Shown here in pieces: positions 37,311-45,591 of a DNA stretch of 64,000 nucleotides (positions within the stretch are counted from its first letter, which is position 1; each line of letters opens with the position of its first letter). The notes beneath the pieces are model-generated. The model was not told the DNA's origin. It was given only the letters and a program-made list of their open reading frames with translations, and searched no databases. The DNA is from Archangium sp. GTDB lineage: Bacteria; Myxococcota; Myxococcia; Myxococcales; Myxococcaceae. The position numbers and the translations under genes were made by a program. The stretch spans positions 163,031 to 227,030 of the forward strand of contig JAUYRZ010000123.1 of NCBI GenBank assembly GCA_030695565.1, read 5' to 3'.

Positions 37311-38267
37311 ATGGAGCGCAGGAAAGTCGTGATCGTTGGCTCTGGCCCCGCTGGTTACACCGCGGCGATCTATGCGGCGCGAGCCAACCTCTCCCCGGTG
37401 GTCTTCGCCGGTGGCCCCTCGGAGTCCGACGCCCGGCGCGTGCCCGGCGGCCAGCTGATGATCACCACCGAGGTGGAGAACTACCCCGGCTTCCCCGAGT
37501 CGGTGACCGGCCCCGAGCTGATGGAGCGTTTCCAGAAGCAGGCCGAACGGTTCAACACCATCGTGCACATGGAGAACGTGGTGAAGCTCGACCTGAGCAA
37601 ACGCCCCTTCCACGTGAAGGGCGAGAGCAAGGAGTACCTGGCCGAGACGGTGATCATCGCCACCGGCGCTTCCGCGAAGTGGCTCGACGTGAAGGGCGAG
37701 ACCGAGTTCATGAACCGCGGCGTCTCGGCCTGCGCCACCTGCGACGGGTTCTTCTTCAAGAACACCGACGTGATCGTCGTCGGCGGCGGCGACACCGCGA
37801 TGGAAGAGGCCAACTATCTGTCGAAGATGTGCAGCTCGGTCACCGTGATTCACCGCCGTGACTCACTGCGCGCCTCGAAGATCATGCAGGAGCGCGCGCT
37901 CAACAACCCGAAGATCAAGTTCATCTGGGACTCGGCGATCGAAGAGGTCGTCGGTGACATGAAGGGCGTCACGGGCGCCATCGTGAAGAACCTGAAGACG
38001 GGTGATTTGAAGAAGGTCGAGGCCAAGGGCGTGTTCGTGGCCATCGGCCACCTGCCGACCACCGAGCTGTTCAAGGATCAGCTCAAGCTGCAGGACAACG
38101 GGTACCTGTGGGTGCAGCCGGGCACCGCGAAGACCTCGATCGAAGGCGTGTTCGCGTCGGGTGACGTGAGCGATGCGACGTACCGCCAGGCGGTCACCGC
38201 CGCGGGGACGGGCTGCATGGCCGCGATCGAAGCCGAACGGTGGATGACCGAACACGGCATTGGCTGA
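37311..38267 (+). CDS. trxB: Thioredoxin-disulfide reductase
   Basis: 318 residues, standard length. FAD motif GSGPAGYTAAIYAARA near residue 10, active CATC in SACATCDGFFF near 140, NADPH motif VVGGGDTAMEEA, and GVFASGDVSDATYRQAVTAAGTGC at the FAD end. AAGGAG is the ribosome site. It reduces thioredoxin with NADPH. The active-site and cofactor motifs recognised are all in place. It is divergent from the cyclic-nucleotide-binding gene and convergent with a small lipoprotein gene. Confidence 0.97.
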   Translation: MERRKVVIVGSGPAGYTAAIYAARANLSPVVFAGGPSESDARRVPGGQLMITTEVENYPGFPESVTGPELMERFQKQAERFNTIVHMENVVKLDLSKRPFHVKGESKEYLAETVIIATGASAKWLDVKGETEFMNRGVSACATCDGFFFKNTDVIVVGGGDTAMEEANYLSKMCSSVTVIHRRDSLRASKIMQERALNNPKIKFIWDSAIEEVVGDMKGVTGAIVKNLKTGDLKKVEAKGVFVAIGHLPTTELFKDQLKLQDNGYLWVQPGTAKTSIEGVFASGDVSDATYRQAVTAAGTGCMAAIEAERWMTEHGIG

Positions 38268-38294
38268 ATTCGAAATCTCTTTCAGGGTGGGGGC

Positions 38295-38627
38295 CTAAGG
38301 CCTGAAACAGCCTTCGGTGATCCGCCCCATGCCGCTGGCGCACTCGAGGAACTTCTCGTTGAAGGCCGCCTTCGTCGCGGCCGTGCACACCGGCAGCGCT
38401 TCGACACAATCGAAGTACTGATGCAGCGCGCGTTCGTCGGTCTGGCTGCAGACGTTCATCGACGTGTCGCACGCCTTCGCGTCGAACACCGGGCTGCTCG
38501 GCAGCGTGTTCGGCGCGAAGCACGCCGTGTGTCGCTCAGGGAAGGTGGTGCTCAACGCCTCGCCTCGCTGGCAGACATCTGCGCAGGCGCTCAGCAGCAG
38601 CAGTGAACAGCAGGCGAGGGACTTCAT
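38295..38627 (-). CDS. Small lipoprotein
   Basis: 110 residues from MKSLACCSLLLLSACADVC (ATG 38625-38627). The lipobox LLSAC puts the lipid on Cys15 or so. The mature part has six more Cys (CFAP, ACDTS, NVCSQ, FDCVEALPVCTA, LECASG, GCFRP), suggesting disulphides. The upstream frame to 38663 would add MRGRIVQPCESP, which contains no signal. It is convergent with trxB (27 nt apart) and no domain is recognised. A dispersed repeat lies 26 nt upstream. Confidence 0.7.
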   Translation of the reverse strand: MKSLACCSLLLLSACADVCQRGEALSTTFPERHTACFAPNTLPSSPVFDAKACDTSMNVCSQTDERALHQYFDCVEALPVCTAATKAAFNEKFLECASGMGRITEGCFRP

Positions 38628-38653
38628 CGGGCTCTCACAGGGTTGCACGATTC

Positions 38654-38698
38654 GGCCCCTCACCCAAACCCTCTCCCCGCTCGCGCAGGGAGAGGGAG
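38654..38698 (+). repeat. Palindromic dispersed repeat, copy 5 (type A)
   Basis: GGCCCCTCACCCAAACCC, CTCTCCCCGC, then GCAGGGAGAGGGAG. Two bases differ from copies 1 and 2 in the middle part. It sits between the recA downstream region and the small lipoprotein. Confidence 0.85.
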
Positions 38699-38701
38699 TA
38701 G

Positions 38702-38833
38702 TCAGTGACGGGTGGTTCTGGGACGCTCCGGCGTGAGCCGATGGGTCTCTCTGGCCCGGCGCACCTGCTTCGGCGCCGGCCGCCAGCGCTCGACCGCGAT
38801 GAAGGCGAAGAGCAACCCCATCCCGATCGCCAC
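38702..38833 (-). CDS. Possible small membrane protein downstream of recA
   Basis: 43 residues from a GTG 5 nt after the recA stop (38839-38841). A helix GMGLLFAFIAVERW is followed by a basic tail (KQVRRARETHRLTPERPRTTRH). The GTG lies just downstream of GAGG. No homologue is recognised; it could be a chance frame in GC-rich DNA. It ends inside the gap before the repeat copy 5. Confidence 0.3.
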   Translation of the reverse strand: MAIGMGLLFAFIAVERWRPAPKQVRRARETHRLTPERPRTTRH

Positions 38834-38838
38834 GCCTC

Positions 38839-39888
<1,050 letters not shown>

Positions 39889-39990
39889 CGCCCTGCCTCC
39901 ATCCGTGTGATGCGCGGAGTGGATTCCCCGCACGGCAGGCCACTGAGCAACGCACATGCCGGGTGGATCAGCAGCGGCCCGAGATCAAGA

Positions 39991-40004
39991 TCGGCGATCG
40001 CCGA
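39991..40004. promoter_or_regulatory. 14-bp perfect palindrome in the recA upstream region
   Basis: TCGGCGATCGCCGA at 39991-40004, 103 nt before the recA ATG on the other strand. It contains the octamer GCGATCGC, seen again near 40051. It could be an operator for recA or for the plus gene at 40078, or only a frequent restriction-type octamer. No LexA-like box was recognised. Confidence 0.35.
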
Positions 40005-40077
40005 GACGGAGCACAGACGCTCCATGCGCAGTCTCAAGGGGCAATGAAGTGCGATCGCCGTTAGAACCGCGGCCGCC

Positions 40078-40722
40078 GTGCCCTCCGACTCTCCTCTCAT
40101 CGCCGGTCTCGCGCTCGTGGGCGCCCTGGTGCTGCTGCGTTTTCAGGCGTGGCGCGCCGTGCTCTGCGTGCGGCCCCAGGCCGTGCGCGTCGAAGTGGAG
40201 ACGCCCGCCGACGTGACGCAGGTGCCCGGTGAACTCGAAGACCTCTGGGGCGAGCTCCAGAAGCTGGGCTTCACGCTGCTGGGTGCGCACAGCGAGAAGG
40301 CGCCGCTGGCTCCTTCCACGCGCTGGTACCTCGACGCGAAACACCCGAACCAGCCGGTGGTCGCCTCGTTGAGCGTGGGCCGCGACGAGCAGGAGCACCT
40401 CGTCTTCGTCACGCAGTCCGAGAGGGGCTTCGTGATCACCGCGAACTACCGCAGGCTCTCCTTCGAAGTGCCCGGCGCGTACCTCGCCGGTGGTCTCGAT
40501 GGTGCGGCGCCCGAACGTTTGCTCAAAGCGCACCTGCGTCGCCTGCCCGAAATCGGCGCGCCCAGAGACGTCAAGACCATCGAAGATCGCGTGGTCGCCG
40601 CTCGCGAGTGGTATTCGCGATCGGGAAAACCTGAGTTGCGTCAACAGCATGCAGTTGGACTGTTGTGGACGCTGGGCGCACTTGGCATGGTGGGCGCCGC
40701 TTTGTTCAGGCTCGTCGCCTGA
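40078..40722 (+). CDS. Hypothetical membrane protein with two terminal helices
   Basis: 214 residues from a GTG. N-terminal helix ~7-22 (LIAGLALVGALVLLRF) and C-terminal helix ~194-212 (GLLWTLGALGMVGAALFRLV) bracket a soluble middle (~30-190) with predicted mixed beta/alpha sequence (LEDLWGELQKLGFTLLGAHSEKAP). Both termini are likely cytoplasmic or periplasmic depending on orientation. It starts about 190 nt from recA on the other strand and ends 20 nt before the thiolase. No domain recognised. It may share a message with the thiolase. Confidence 0.75.
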   Translation: MPSDSPLIAGLALVGALVLLRFQAWRAVLCVRPQAVRVEVETPADVTQVPGELEDLWGELQKLGFTLLGAHSEKAPLAPSTRWYLDAKHPNQPVVASLSVGRDEQEHLVFVTQSERGFVITANYRRLSFEVPGAYLAGGLDGAAPERLLKAHLRRLPEIGAPRDVKTIEDRVVAAREWYSRSGKPELRQQHAVGLLWTLGALGMVGAALFRLVA

Positions 40723-40742
40723 CGGAAAAAACAAAAACCAAA

Positions 40743-41939
40743 ATGAAGAGCGCATCGAAGCACGAAGAGATCTTCTTTCTCGCAGGCAAGCGGACGGCGT
40801 TCGGCACCTTCGGCGGCGCGCTGAAGGATCTGTCGGCCACCGACCTCGGCGTGGAAACCGCGAAGGCCACCCTCACGCAATCGAAGGTGAGCGCTGAAGA
40901 CGTCGACCACGTCGTCTACGGCAACGTGATGCAGACCAGCCCCGACGCCATCTACCTGGCGCGGCACATCGGCCTGAAGACGGGCGTGCCGGTCAACGTG
41001 GGCGCGCTCACCTTGAACCGCCTCTGCGGCTCGGGCTTTCAGGCGTACATCACCGCCGCCGAGATGATGCTCACCGAGCAGGCCCACTGCATCCTCGCGG
41101 GCGGCACCGAGTCGATGAGCCAGGCGCCTCACATCGTGCGCGGCGCGCGCTGGGGCATCGGCCTTGGCAAGAGCGGCCTCGAAGACACCCTGATGCAGGG
41201 CCTCTTCGATCCGTACCCGAACCTGCCCATGGGCATGACCGCCGAGAACCTCGCCGAGCAGTACAAGCTCAGCCAGGACGAGGTCGACACCTTCAGCGTG
41301 CTCAGCCAGCAGCGTTACCAGGCCGCGCACGAAGCCGGGCGTTTTGCTCAGGAGATCGCGCCCGTCGAGCTGAAGTCGAAGAAAGGCGTCACCGTCTTCG
41401 CCAAAGACGAGCACCCGCGGCCCGAGTCGACCGTGGAAGGGTTCAAGAAGTTGCCCAGGGTGTTCAAGAAAGACGGCGTGATTCACCCGGGCGCCGCTTC
41501 GGGCATCAACGACGGCGCGGCTTCGGCGCTGCTCTCCACGCGAACGTTCGCCAACAAGAAGGGCCTTCAGCCCATCGGCCGCCTGGTGAACTGGGCGACC
41601 ACGGGCTGCGACCCGCGCATCATGGGCATTGGCCCGGCTCCTGCGATCCGCAAGCTGATGGAGCGCGCGGAGTTCAAGTTGAGCGACATCGATCTCTTCG
41701 AGGTGAACGAGGCGTTCTCGCCGCAGTACCTCGCGGTCGAGAAAGAGCTCGGCCTGCCGCGCGATCGCACCAACGTCGACGGAGGCGCCATCGCCATCGG
41801 TCACCCGCTCGCCGCTTCAGGCGCGCGCATCACGCTTCATCTGTTGTACGAGCTCAAGCGCAGGGGCCTCAAGTACGGGGTCGGCAGCGCGTGTATTGGC
41901 GGCGGGCAGGGCATCGCAGTTCTCGTGGAGGCCATGTGA
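40743..41939 (+). CDS. Thiolase-family acetyl-CoA acetyltransferase
   Basis: 398 residues from MKSASKHEEIFFLAGKRTAFGTFGG. The acylated Cys is in LNRLCGSGFQAY near residue 91, the second active Cys and the glycine-rich CIGGGQGIA at the C-terminus, and the His in AIGHPLAASGARI. NEAFSPQ stands where NEAFA is usual. The enzyme condenses or cleaves acyl-CoA, as in acetoacetyl-CoA formation or beta-oxidation. The frame is open upstream to 40665 but that part has no thiolase sequence. Its GTG-start neighbour overlaps its stop, so both are translated together. It may supply acetoacetyl-CoA for isoprenoid or lipid synthesis, which is inference. Confidence 0.93.
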   Translation: MKSASKHEEIFFLAGKRTAFGTFGGALKDLSATDLGVETAKATLTQSKVSAEDVDHVVYGNVMQTSPDAIYLARHIGLKTGVPVNVGALTLNRLCGSGFQAYITAAEMMLTEQAHCILAGGTESMSQAPHIVRGARWGIGLGKSGLEDTLMQGLFDPYPNLPMGMTAENLAEQYKLSQDEVDTFSVLSQQRYQAAHEAGRFAQEIAPVELKSKKGVTVFAKDEHPRPESTVEGFKKLPRVFKKDGVIHPGAASGINDGAASALLSTRTFANKKGLQPIGRLVNWATTGCDPRIMGIGPAPAIRKLMERAEFKLSDIDLFEVNEAFSPQYLAVEKELGLPRDRTNVDGGAIAIGHPLAASGARITLHLLYELKRRGLKYGVGSACIGGGQGIAVLVEAM

Positions 41940-42157
41940 CGAACGTTCCTGATGCAAAGGCACTGCGCGATCGCGCCAAGCAGCTCGCAGAAGAGCGGCG
42001 CACCGAGCGGAAGAACCGCAAGCGCAAGTGCAGTCTGTGCGGCACGGAGGAGTCAGAGAAGACCCCCTTCGTGGCCCACCCCGACGGCATTGGCCCCTCC
42101 TGCAAGGAGCCCTCGCTCTGCGAGAACTACCGCGCCAAGGCTGCCGGCCTCCGTTGA
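41936..42157 (+). CDS. Tiny zinc-ribbon-like protein coupled to the thiolase
   Basis: 73 residues from the GTG that overlaps the thiolase stop (GTGA at 41936-41939). A helical Arg/Lys-rich start (LRDRAKQLAEERRTERKNRKRK) leads to CSLCG and, 28 residues later, two Cys (CKEPSLC), the layout of a four-Cys zinc site. The basic start suggests nucleic-acid or membrane binding. No family recognised. It would be made with the thiolase, an unusual partner. The frame is open further upstream but without any protein-like character. Confidence 0.65.
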   Translation: MTNVPDAKALRDRAKQLAEERRTERKNRKRKCSLCGTEESEKTPFVAHPDGIGPSCKEPSLCENYRAKAAGLR

Positions 42158-42276
42158 CCGAAAAACCCGGGTATTTGCCCCCCGGTTTCGCAGTGACCCA
42201 TTGAAGCGGGTGGTGGAACCGGGCATGTCAGGTCCGGGATCCGTGTTCTGGGTGTTGATCCCCACCAGCGCAGAAA

Positions 42277-42298
42277 AAGCCGGGAGGGACCCCGGCTT
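42277..42298 (+). terminator. Hairpin between zinc-ribbon gene and the next operon
   Basis: AAGCCGGG pairs with CCCGGCTT over eight bases around AGGGAC. Followed by CATTGAG without a T-run. It may stop readthrough from the thiolase unit; also able to act upstream of the 42335 gene as a leader structure. Confidence 0.5.
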
Positions 42299-42334
42299 CA
42301 TTGAGCTCATTCCTGGGCGAGGGAAATACAAGTC

Positions 42335-42529
42335 ATGGCCATTCCGCAATTCACGGGTGTGAAGGTGTTCTCGACGACGCTCGCGCGCGATCGCGAAGTG
42401 ATGGGCGAGAAGATTACGAACTGGGTGAAGGAAAACCCCACGGTCGAGATCGTCGACAAAGAGGTCACGCAGAGCTCCGACAAGGAGTTTCACTGCCTCA
42501 CGGTGACGCTGTTCTACAAGCCGAAGTGA
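42335..42529 (+). CDS. Small conserved-type protein of unknown function
   Basis: 64 residues, MAIPQFTGVKVFSTTLARDREVMGEKITNWVKENP and so on, ending SSDKEFHCLTVTLFYKPK. The pattern is helix then beta-strands, with a hydrophobic Ile/Val register suggesting a small folded domain. It has GAGGGAAATACAAGTC upstream; the ribosome site is GAGGG. It is followed one base later by the protease ATG, so the two are in one message. No family recognised. Expected cytoplasmic. Confidence 0.7.
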   Translation: MAIPQFTGVKVFSTTLARDREVMGEKITNWVKENPTVEIVDKEVTQSSDKEFHCLTVTLFYKPK

Positions 42530-42530
42530 G

Positions 42531-43292
42531 ATGACGGGGCTGGCGGCGGCGGCGTTGTTGATGGCGGGTGCGCTCGACTCGCGAGCCCTCTTCGAGCGCG
42601 TCAAGCCTTCGGTCGTGCAGATTCAAGTGCTCTCGCCGTCGGGAGAACTGCGGTCGCTCGGCTCAGGTTTCGTGGCCAGCGGCGACGGGTTGCTCATCAC
42701 CAACCACCACGTGATCGAGGGTGCCAGCCGCATGGTGGCGATCTTTGGTGACGGCCAGCGCTCTCCAGTGGTGGGCGTGATGCACGACGATCCCGATCAC
42801 GACATTGCGGTAGTGCGTGTGGATCGTGTGACGACGCCGCTCTCGTTTGGGAGCGCCACCCAAGCGCTCGTGGGCGACGAGGTGATGCTGATCGGCAGCC
42901 CCTACGGGCTCGACTTCACCGTTTCGGTCGGTGCGGTCGCCCGCTACCGTCCCGATGGGCTTCCACTCGAGATGCGCCAACTGGCAGGGGACGAGGACGT
43001 GACCGCGCGCATGCCGACGCTGCAGCTGACTGCGCCAGCGGGGCAGGGCAACAGCGGGGGGCCCGTGTTGAGCGCCACCGGCGCGGTGTTGGGCATCGTG
43101 CAATCTGGAATCGGGGGGCACGGTAACTTCACCTTCGCGGTACCCAGCGAGTCGCTTCAAGCGGCGCTTGAGGCCGCAAAGGCGCCTGTAGCAAGCGCCG
43201 CGATGGATGGGCGCATTATGAATGGGTCCATCTCGGTGATGGCGTTCGGAATTCTCGCGGTGCTCTACGGGCGCATGAGGCGAAAAGCATGA
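42531..43292 (+). CDS. Trypsin-like S1C serine protease (HtrA-type core, no PDZ)
   Basis: 253 residues. A hydrophobic start (MTGLAAAALLMAGALDSRA) is a likely signal or anchor. The triad is visible: His in ITNHHVIEG near 62, Asp in DPDHDIAVVRVD near 92, Ser in GQGNSGGPVLS near 170. A C-terminal hydrophobic stretch (SISVMAFGILAVLYGRMRRK) may anchor it. No PDZ domain is present, unlike DegP. It probably degrades or processes envelope proteins. It overlaps the rhomboid-like gene by 4 nt (ATGA), implying coupled production of the two. The substrate is unknown. Confidence 0.88.
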   Translation: MTGLAAAALLMAGALDSRALFERVKPSVVQIQVLSPSGELRSLGSGFVASGDGLLITNHHVIEGASRMVAIFGDGQRSPVVGVMHDDPDHDIAVVRVDRVTTPLSFGSATQALVGDEVMLIGSPYGLDFTVSVGAVARYRPDGLPLEMRQLAGDEDVTARMPTLQLTAPAGQGNSGGPVLSATGAVLGIVQSGIGGHGNFTFAVPSESLQAALEAAKAPVASAAMDGRIMNGSISVMAFGILAVLYGRMRRKA

Positions 43293-44008
43293 AGTCCTAC
43301 CGCATCGGCTTTCTCACGATTCGAGGCGGCTCAGGGATCATCGCGACGCTGACCCTCGTCGGCGCGGTTCTCCTCGGCGCTGCACCGGTGTTTACGGCGA
43401 CACACCTGGCGCTGAACCCTGATGACGTGGTGGCGCGCCTCGAGCTTTGGCAGGTCTTTACCTATCTGTTCATTCCCCAGCCTTCGCCGTTATCCATCCT
43501 GTTCTCGATGATGATCGTGCTGGGCATGGGAAGCCAACTCGAGCAGCAGTGGGGCACGGCGCGGCTGTGGCGCATCATCGGTGGCATCGGCATCGCCACC
43601 GGCGTGCTCACCACCTTGTTGTCCCTCGTGGTGCCTCGGCTGGGCGTGATGCAGGTTCCCGGCACGCAGATGGTCACGCTGGTCATCTGGCTGGCCGTAG
43701 GCTTGCTCGCGCGCCGCTCGCAGATGAACTTCTGGAACCTTCCGGTGACTGGCTACACCTTTGCGGCGATCGGGCTCGCGTTCAGCCTCTTCGCGGGCCT
43801 CTACGGGAGCTGGATCATGATCATCCCCGACCTGATCGCCGCGGGGCTCACCTTCATGGTGGTGCACGAGGGCGCTCCGGCGAACTGGTGGCTGCGTTTC
43901 CGCTCGTGGCAGCTGGATCGGGACCTCAAGAAGCGCTCAGCGCACTTGAAGGGCATCGACGGAGGCCGGCGCAACGTCGGCGGCGACTCCGACAAGTACC
44001 TGCACTGA
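43289..44008 (+). CDS. Rhomboid-like membrane protein lacking catalytic residues
   Basis: 239 residues, six hydrophobic helices. The WQVFTYLFI segment and the LEQQWGTARLWRI helix-loop match the rhomboid superfamily. The position of the catalytic GxSG is GTQMV, and no His is found at the expected TM6 site (GSWIMIIPDLIAAGLTF). It thus looks like a pseudo-protease of the Derlin/UBAC2 kind. Such proteins help move or chaperone membrane substrates. Overlapping an S1C protease and preceding a MYXO-CTERM protein, it may present substrates to the protease. Fold assignment is by motif only. Confidence 0.72.
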   Translation: MKSYRIGFLTIRGGSGIIATLTLVGAVLLGAAPVFTATHLALNPDDVVARLELWQVFTYLFIPQPSPLSILFSMMIVLGMGSQLEQQWGTARLWRIIGGIGIATGVLTTLLSLVVPRLGVMQVPGTQMVTLVIWLAVGLLARRSQMNFWNLPVTGYTFAAIGLAFSLFAGLYGSWIMIIPDLIAAGLTFMVVHEGAPANWWLRFRSWQLDRDLKKRSAHLKGIDGGRRNVGGDSDKYLH

Positions 44009-44019
44009 GCGCTTCGACC

Positions 44020-45078
44020 ATGTCGCGTGCACTTTCTCTGCTCGTGGTGCTGGCGGCCTCCACCTCGTTCGCCTGGGGTTTCGACGGGCACCGAAGGCTC
44101 GCCTCGTTGATGCAAGACGCGATGCCCGCGGGCCATTGCCTGCGCTCCTGGTACTCCGCGCGGCAGACCAGCGCGTTGCAAGACAAGGCGTGTGATCCCG
44201 ATCGCTGGCGCGGCAACGATGCCGCAGAGGGGCCGCGTCACTACCTGGAGATCGACTGGATCACCCCGCTCAGCCGCTACCCGCGCGACTTCGACGCCGT
44301 GATTGCCTTGATCGGTGCGCGCAACGCCACGGGCAACGGCATCGTGCCGTGGCACGTCGAGGTGAAGTACGGCGAGCTGGTCGCCGCCTTTCGCGCGAAG
44401 AACACCACCGCGATTCTCGATTCGTCGTTCGTGCTGTCGCACTACGTGTTCGACAGCTTCTCGGTGCTGCACGACACGCGGAACTTCGACCCCAACATGG
44501 GCCTGCACGCCCGCTGGGAGTCGGACATGCTCAACTCGCTCTCGAACATCAACGGCGTCACCACGCTGGCGGCCACGTATTACGGCACCGCGGGTCTCGC
44601 TGATCCGCGCAACAACATCTTCGACGTGGTGATCGCCGGCAACGGCGTGGTGCCTCAGTTGATCGCAGCCGATGTCGCGGCGGCCGGGAGCATTCCGGCG
44701 CTGTATTCGAGCACGCGTGAGCTCACCGCGCGGCGCTGGGGTGATGGGGTGACGGTGATGTCGTCGCTGTTGTGGTCCGCCTGGGCCGAAGCGGGAAGCC
44801 CGGAGCTGAGTGGTTTTTCGACCTCGTGCTCTCGCGCGGCGCCCACGGCGGAGATCGTGATCGTCGGGTTTCCCCCGGATGGTGGGTTTCAGCACCCGTC
44901 GGATGCGGGTGTGGATGCCGGTGTCGATGCCGGTGTCGACGCCGGTGTCGACGCGATGGACGCGGGGACAGACGGTGGCTCTGGCGGTTCGGAGGAAGCG
45001 CCGCTCGGGTGTGGATGCGGGAGCGTGTCGCCTCTTCTCGGTCTTCTTGCTCTGGGCTTGTTGCGACGGCGGCGTTGA
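44020..45078 (+). CDS. S1/P1-nuclease/phospholipase C-fold protein with MYXO-CTERM-like anchor
   Basis: 352 residues. A signal peptide ends at SFA-WGFDGHRRLA, giving a mature N-terminal Trp and His as in zinc-dependent S1/P1 nucleases and PLC; further His/Asp appear in GPRHYLEIDW and SHYVFDSFSVLHD. After a DAGVDAGVDAG linker comes GCGCGSVSPLLGLLALGLLRRRR, a MYXO-CTERM-type sorting tail (Cys pair, helix, Arg cluster). The protein is thus exported and trimmed or anchored at the surface. Whether it cuts nucleic acid or lipid is not known. It is 11 nt after the pseudo-rhomboid gene and probably in its operon. Confidence 0.78.
   Translation: MSRALSLLVVLAASTSFAWGFDGHRRLASLMQDAMPAGHCLRSWYSARQTSALQDKACDPDRWRGNDAAEGPRHYLEIDWITPLSRYPRDFDAVIALIGARNATGNGIVPWHVEVKYGELVAAFRAKNTTAILDSSFVLSHYVFDSFSVLHDTRNFDPNMGLHARWESDMLNSLSNINGVTTLAATYYGTAGLADPRNNIFDVVIAGNGVVPQLIAADVAAAGSIPALYSSTRELTARRWGDGVTVMSSLLWSAWAEAGSPELSGFSTSCSRAAPTAEIVIVGFPPDGGFQHPSDAGVDAGVDAGVDAGVDAMDAGTDGGSGGSEEAPLGCGCGSVSPLLGLLALGLLRRRR
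44902..44949 (+). repeat. 12-nt tandem repeat (DAGV units)
   Basis: Four units of GAYGCSGGTGTS encode DAGV repeated in the linker before the MYXO-CTERM tail. Units differ at the third bases. Copy number changes would lengthen the linker in frame. Confidence 0.85.
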
Positions 45079-45082
45079 CCTG

Positions 45083-45117
45083 GCCCTCACCTCGACCCTC
45101 TCCCGAAGGGCGAGGGG
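45083..45117 (+). repeat. Palindromic dispersed repeat, copy 6 (degenerate)
   Basis: GGCCCTCACCTCGACCCTCTCCCGAAGGGCGAGGG with a short loop and one change in the right arm. It begins 5 nt after the previous stop and ends 16 nt before the next lipoprotein gene. Confidence 0.75.
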
Positions 45118-45132
45118 GCAAGGTATGAGGGC

Positions 45133-45591
45133 GTGGTGTCTCGGTCCGTCATCTTGCTCGCCTTGATTCTGTGCTCCTGCCGCGACGAGGCGGCCGAGGC
45201 GTTCGCTCGCGCAGAGCTGCAGCACCGGGCGTTGATCAACGACGCCGTGCGCCCCGAAGATCCGCGCTTCGACGCGGTGGTCCTCGACCTGCGACGCGTG
45301 CCCGTCAGCTCGAAACATTTCGCAAAAGCGCAGAAGCTGCTCGAGAGCATCGACGCCGGCCGCCGTCAGCGGGTGCGCACCCCGCTGGCCCTCGGCGCGA
45401 ATGGACGCAGGCCGCCGCGCCTCGAAGCCCAGCTCGCCGCCTGCGCTCGCCTCGCTGAACTCGCGGGAGCCGATGGCGGCGTCAATCACCGCGCGCTGGT
45501 CGCCCTCGAGACCTGCCGGCGCGAAGCCGAGCAGCTGGAGCTCGAGATCTCGCACCCCGATGATCACCAGGACGGTGGTGAACCTCCGTGA
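45133..45591 (+). CDS. Small lipoprotein upstream of the kinase
   Basis: 152 residues from a GTG (a second GTG follows at once). The lipobox LILCSC is a fair signal II site. The mature part is Arg/Leu/Ala-rich helical sequence (LQHRALINDAVRPEDPRFDAVVLDL; VNHRALVALETCRREAEQLELEI) without a recognised domain. Its stop overlaps the start of the Ser/Thr kinase (GTGA), so the kinase is produced from the same message. It may be a periplasmic input or partner for the kinase; no direct evidence. Confidence 0.65.
   Translation: MVSRSVILLALILCSCRDEAAEAFARAELQHRALINDAVRPEDPRFDAVVLDLRRVPVSSKHFAKAQKLLESIDAGRRQRVRTPLALGANGRRPPRLEAQLAACARLAELAGADGGVNHRALVALETCRREAEQLELEISHPDDHQDGGEPP

Noticed and set aside
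39889..40077. LexA box upstream of recA
   Set aside because: No CTGT-N8-ACAG or GAAC/GTTC-type dyad was found. Only the GCGATCGC palindrome is clear, which is not an SOS box.
43801..45567. 588-codon minus-strand open frame
   Set aside because: Antisense to the rhomboid-like, S1/P1-like and lipoprotein genes. Its sequence is rich in Arg, His and Gln without domain signs.
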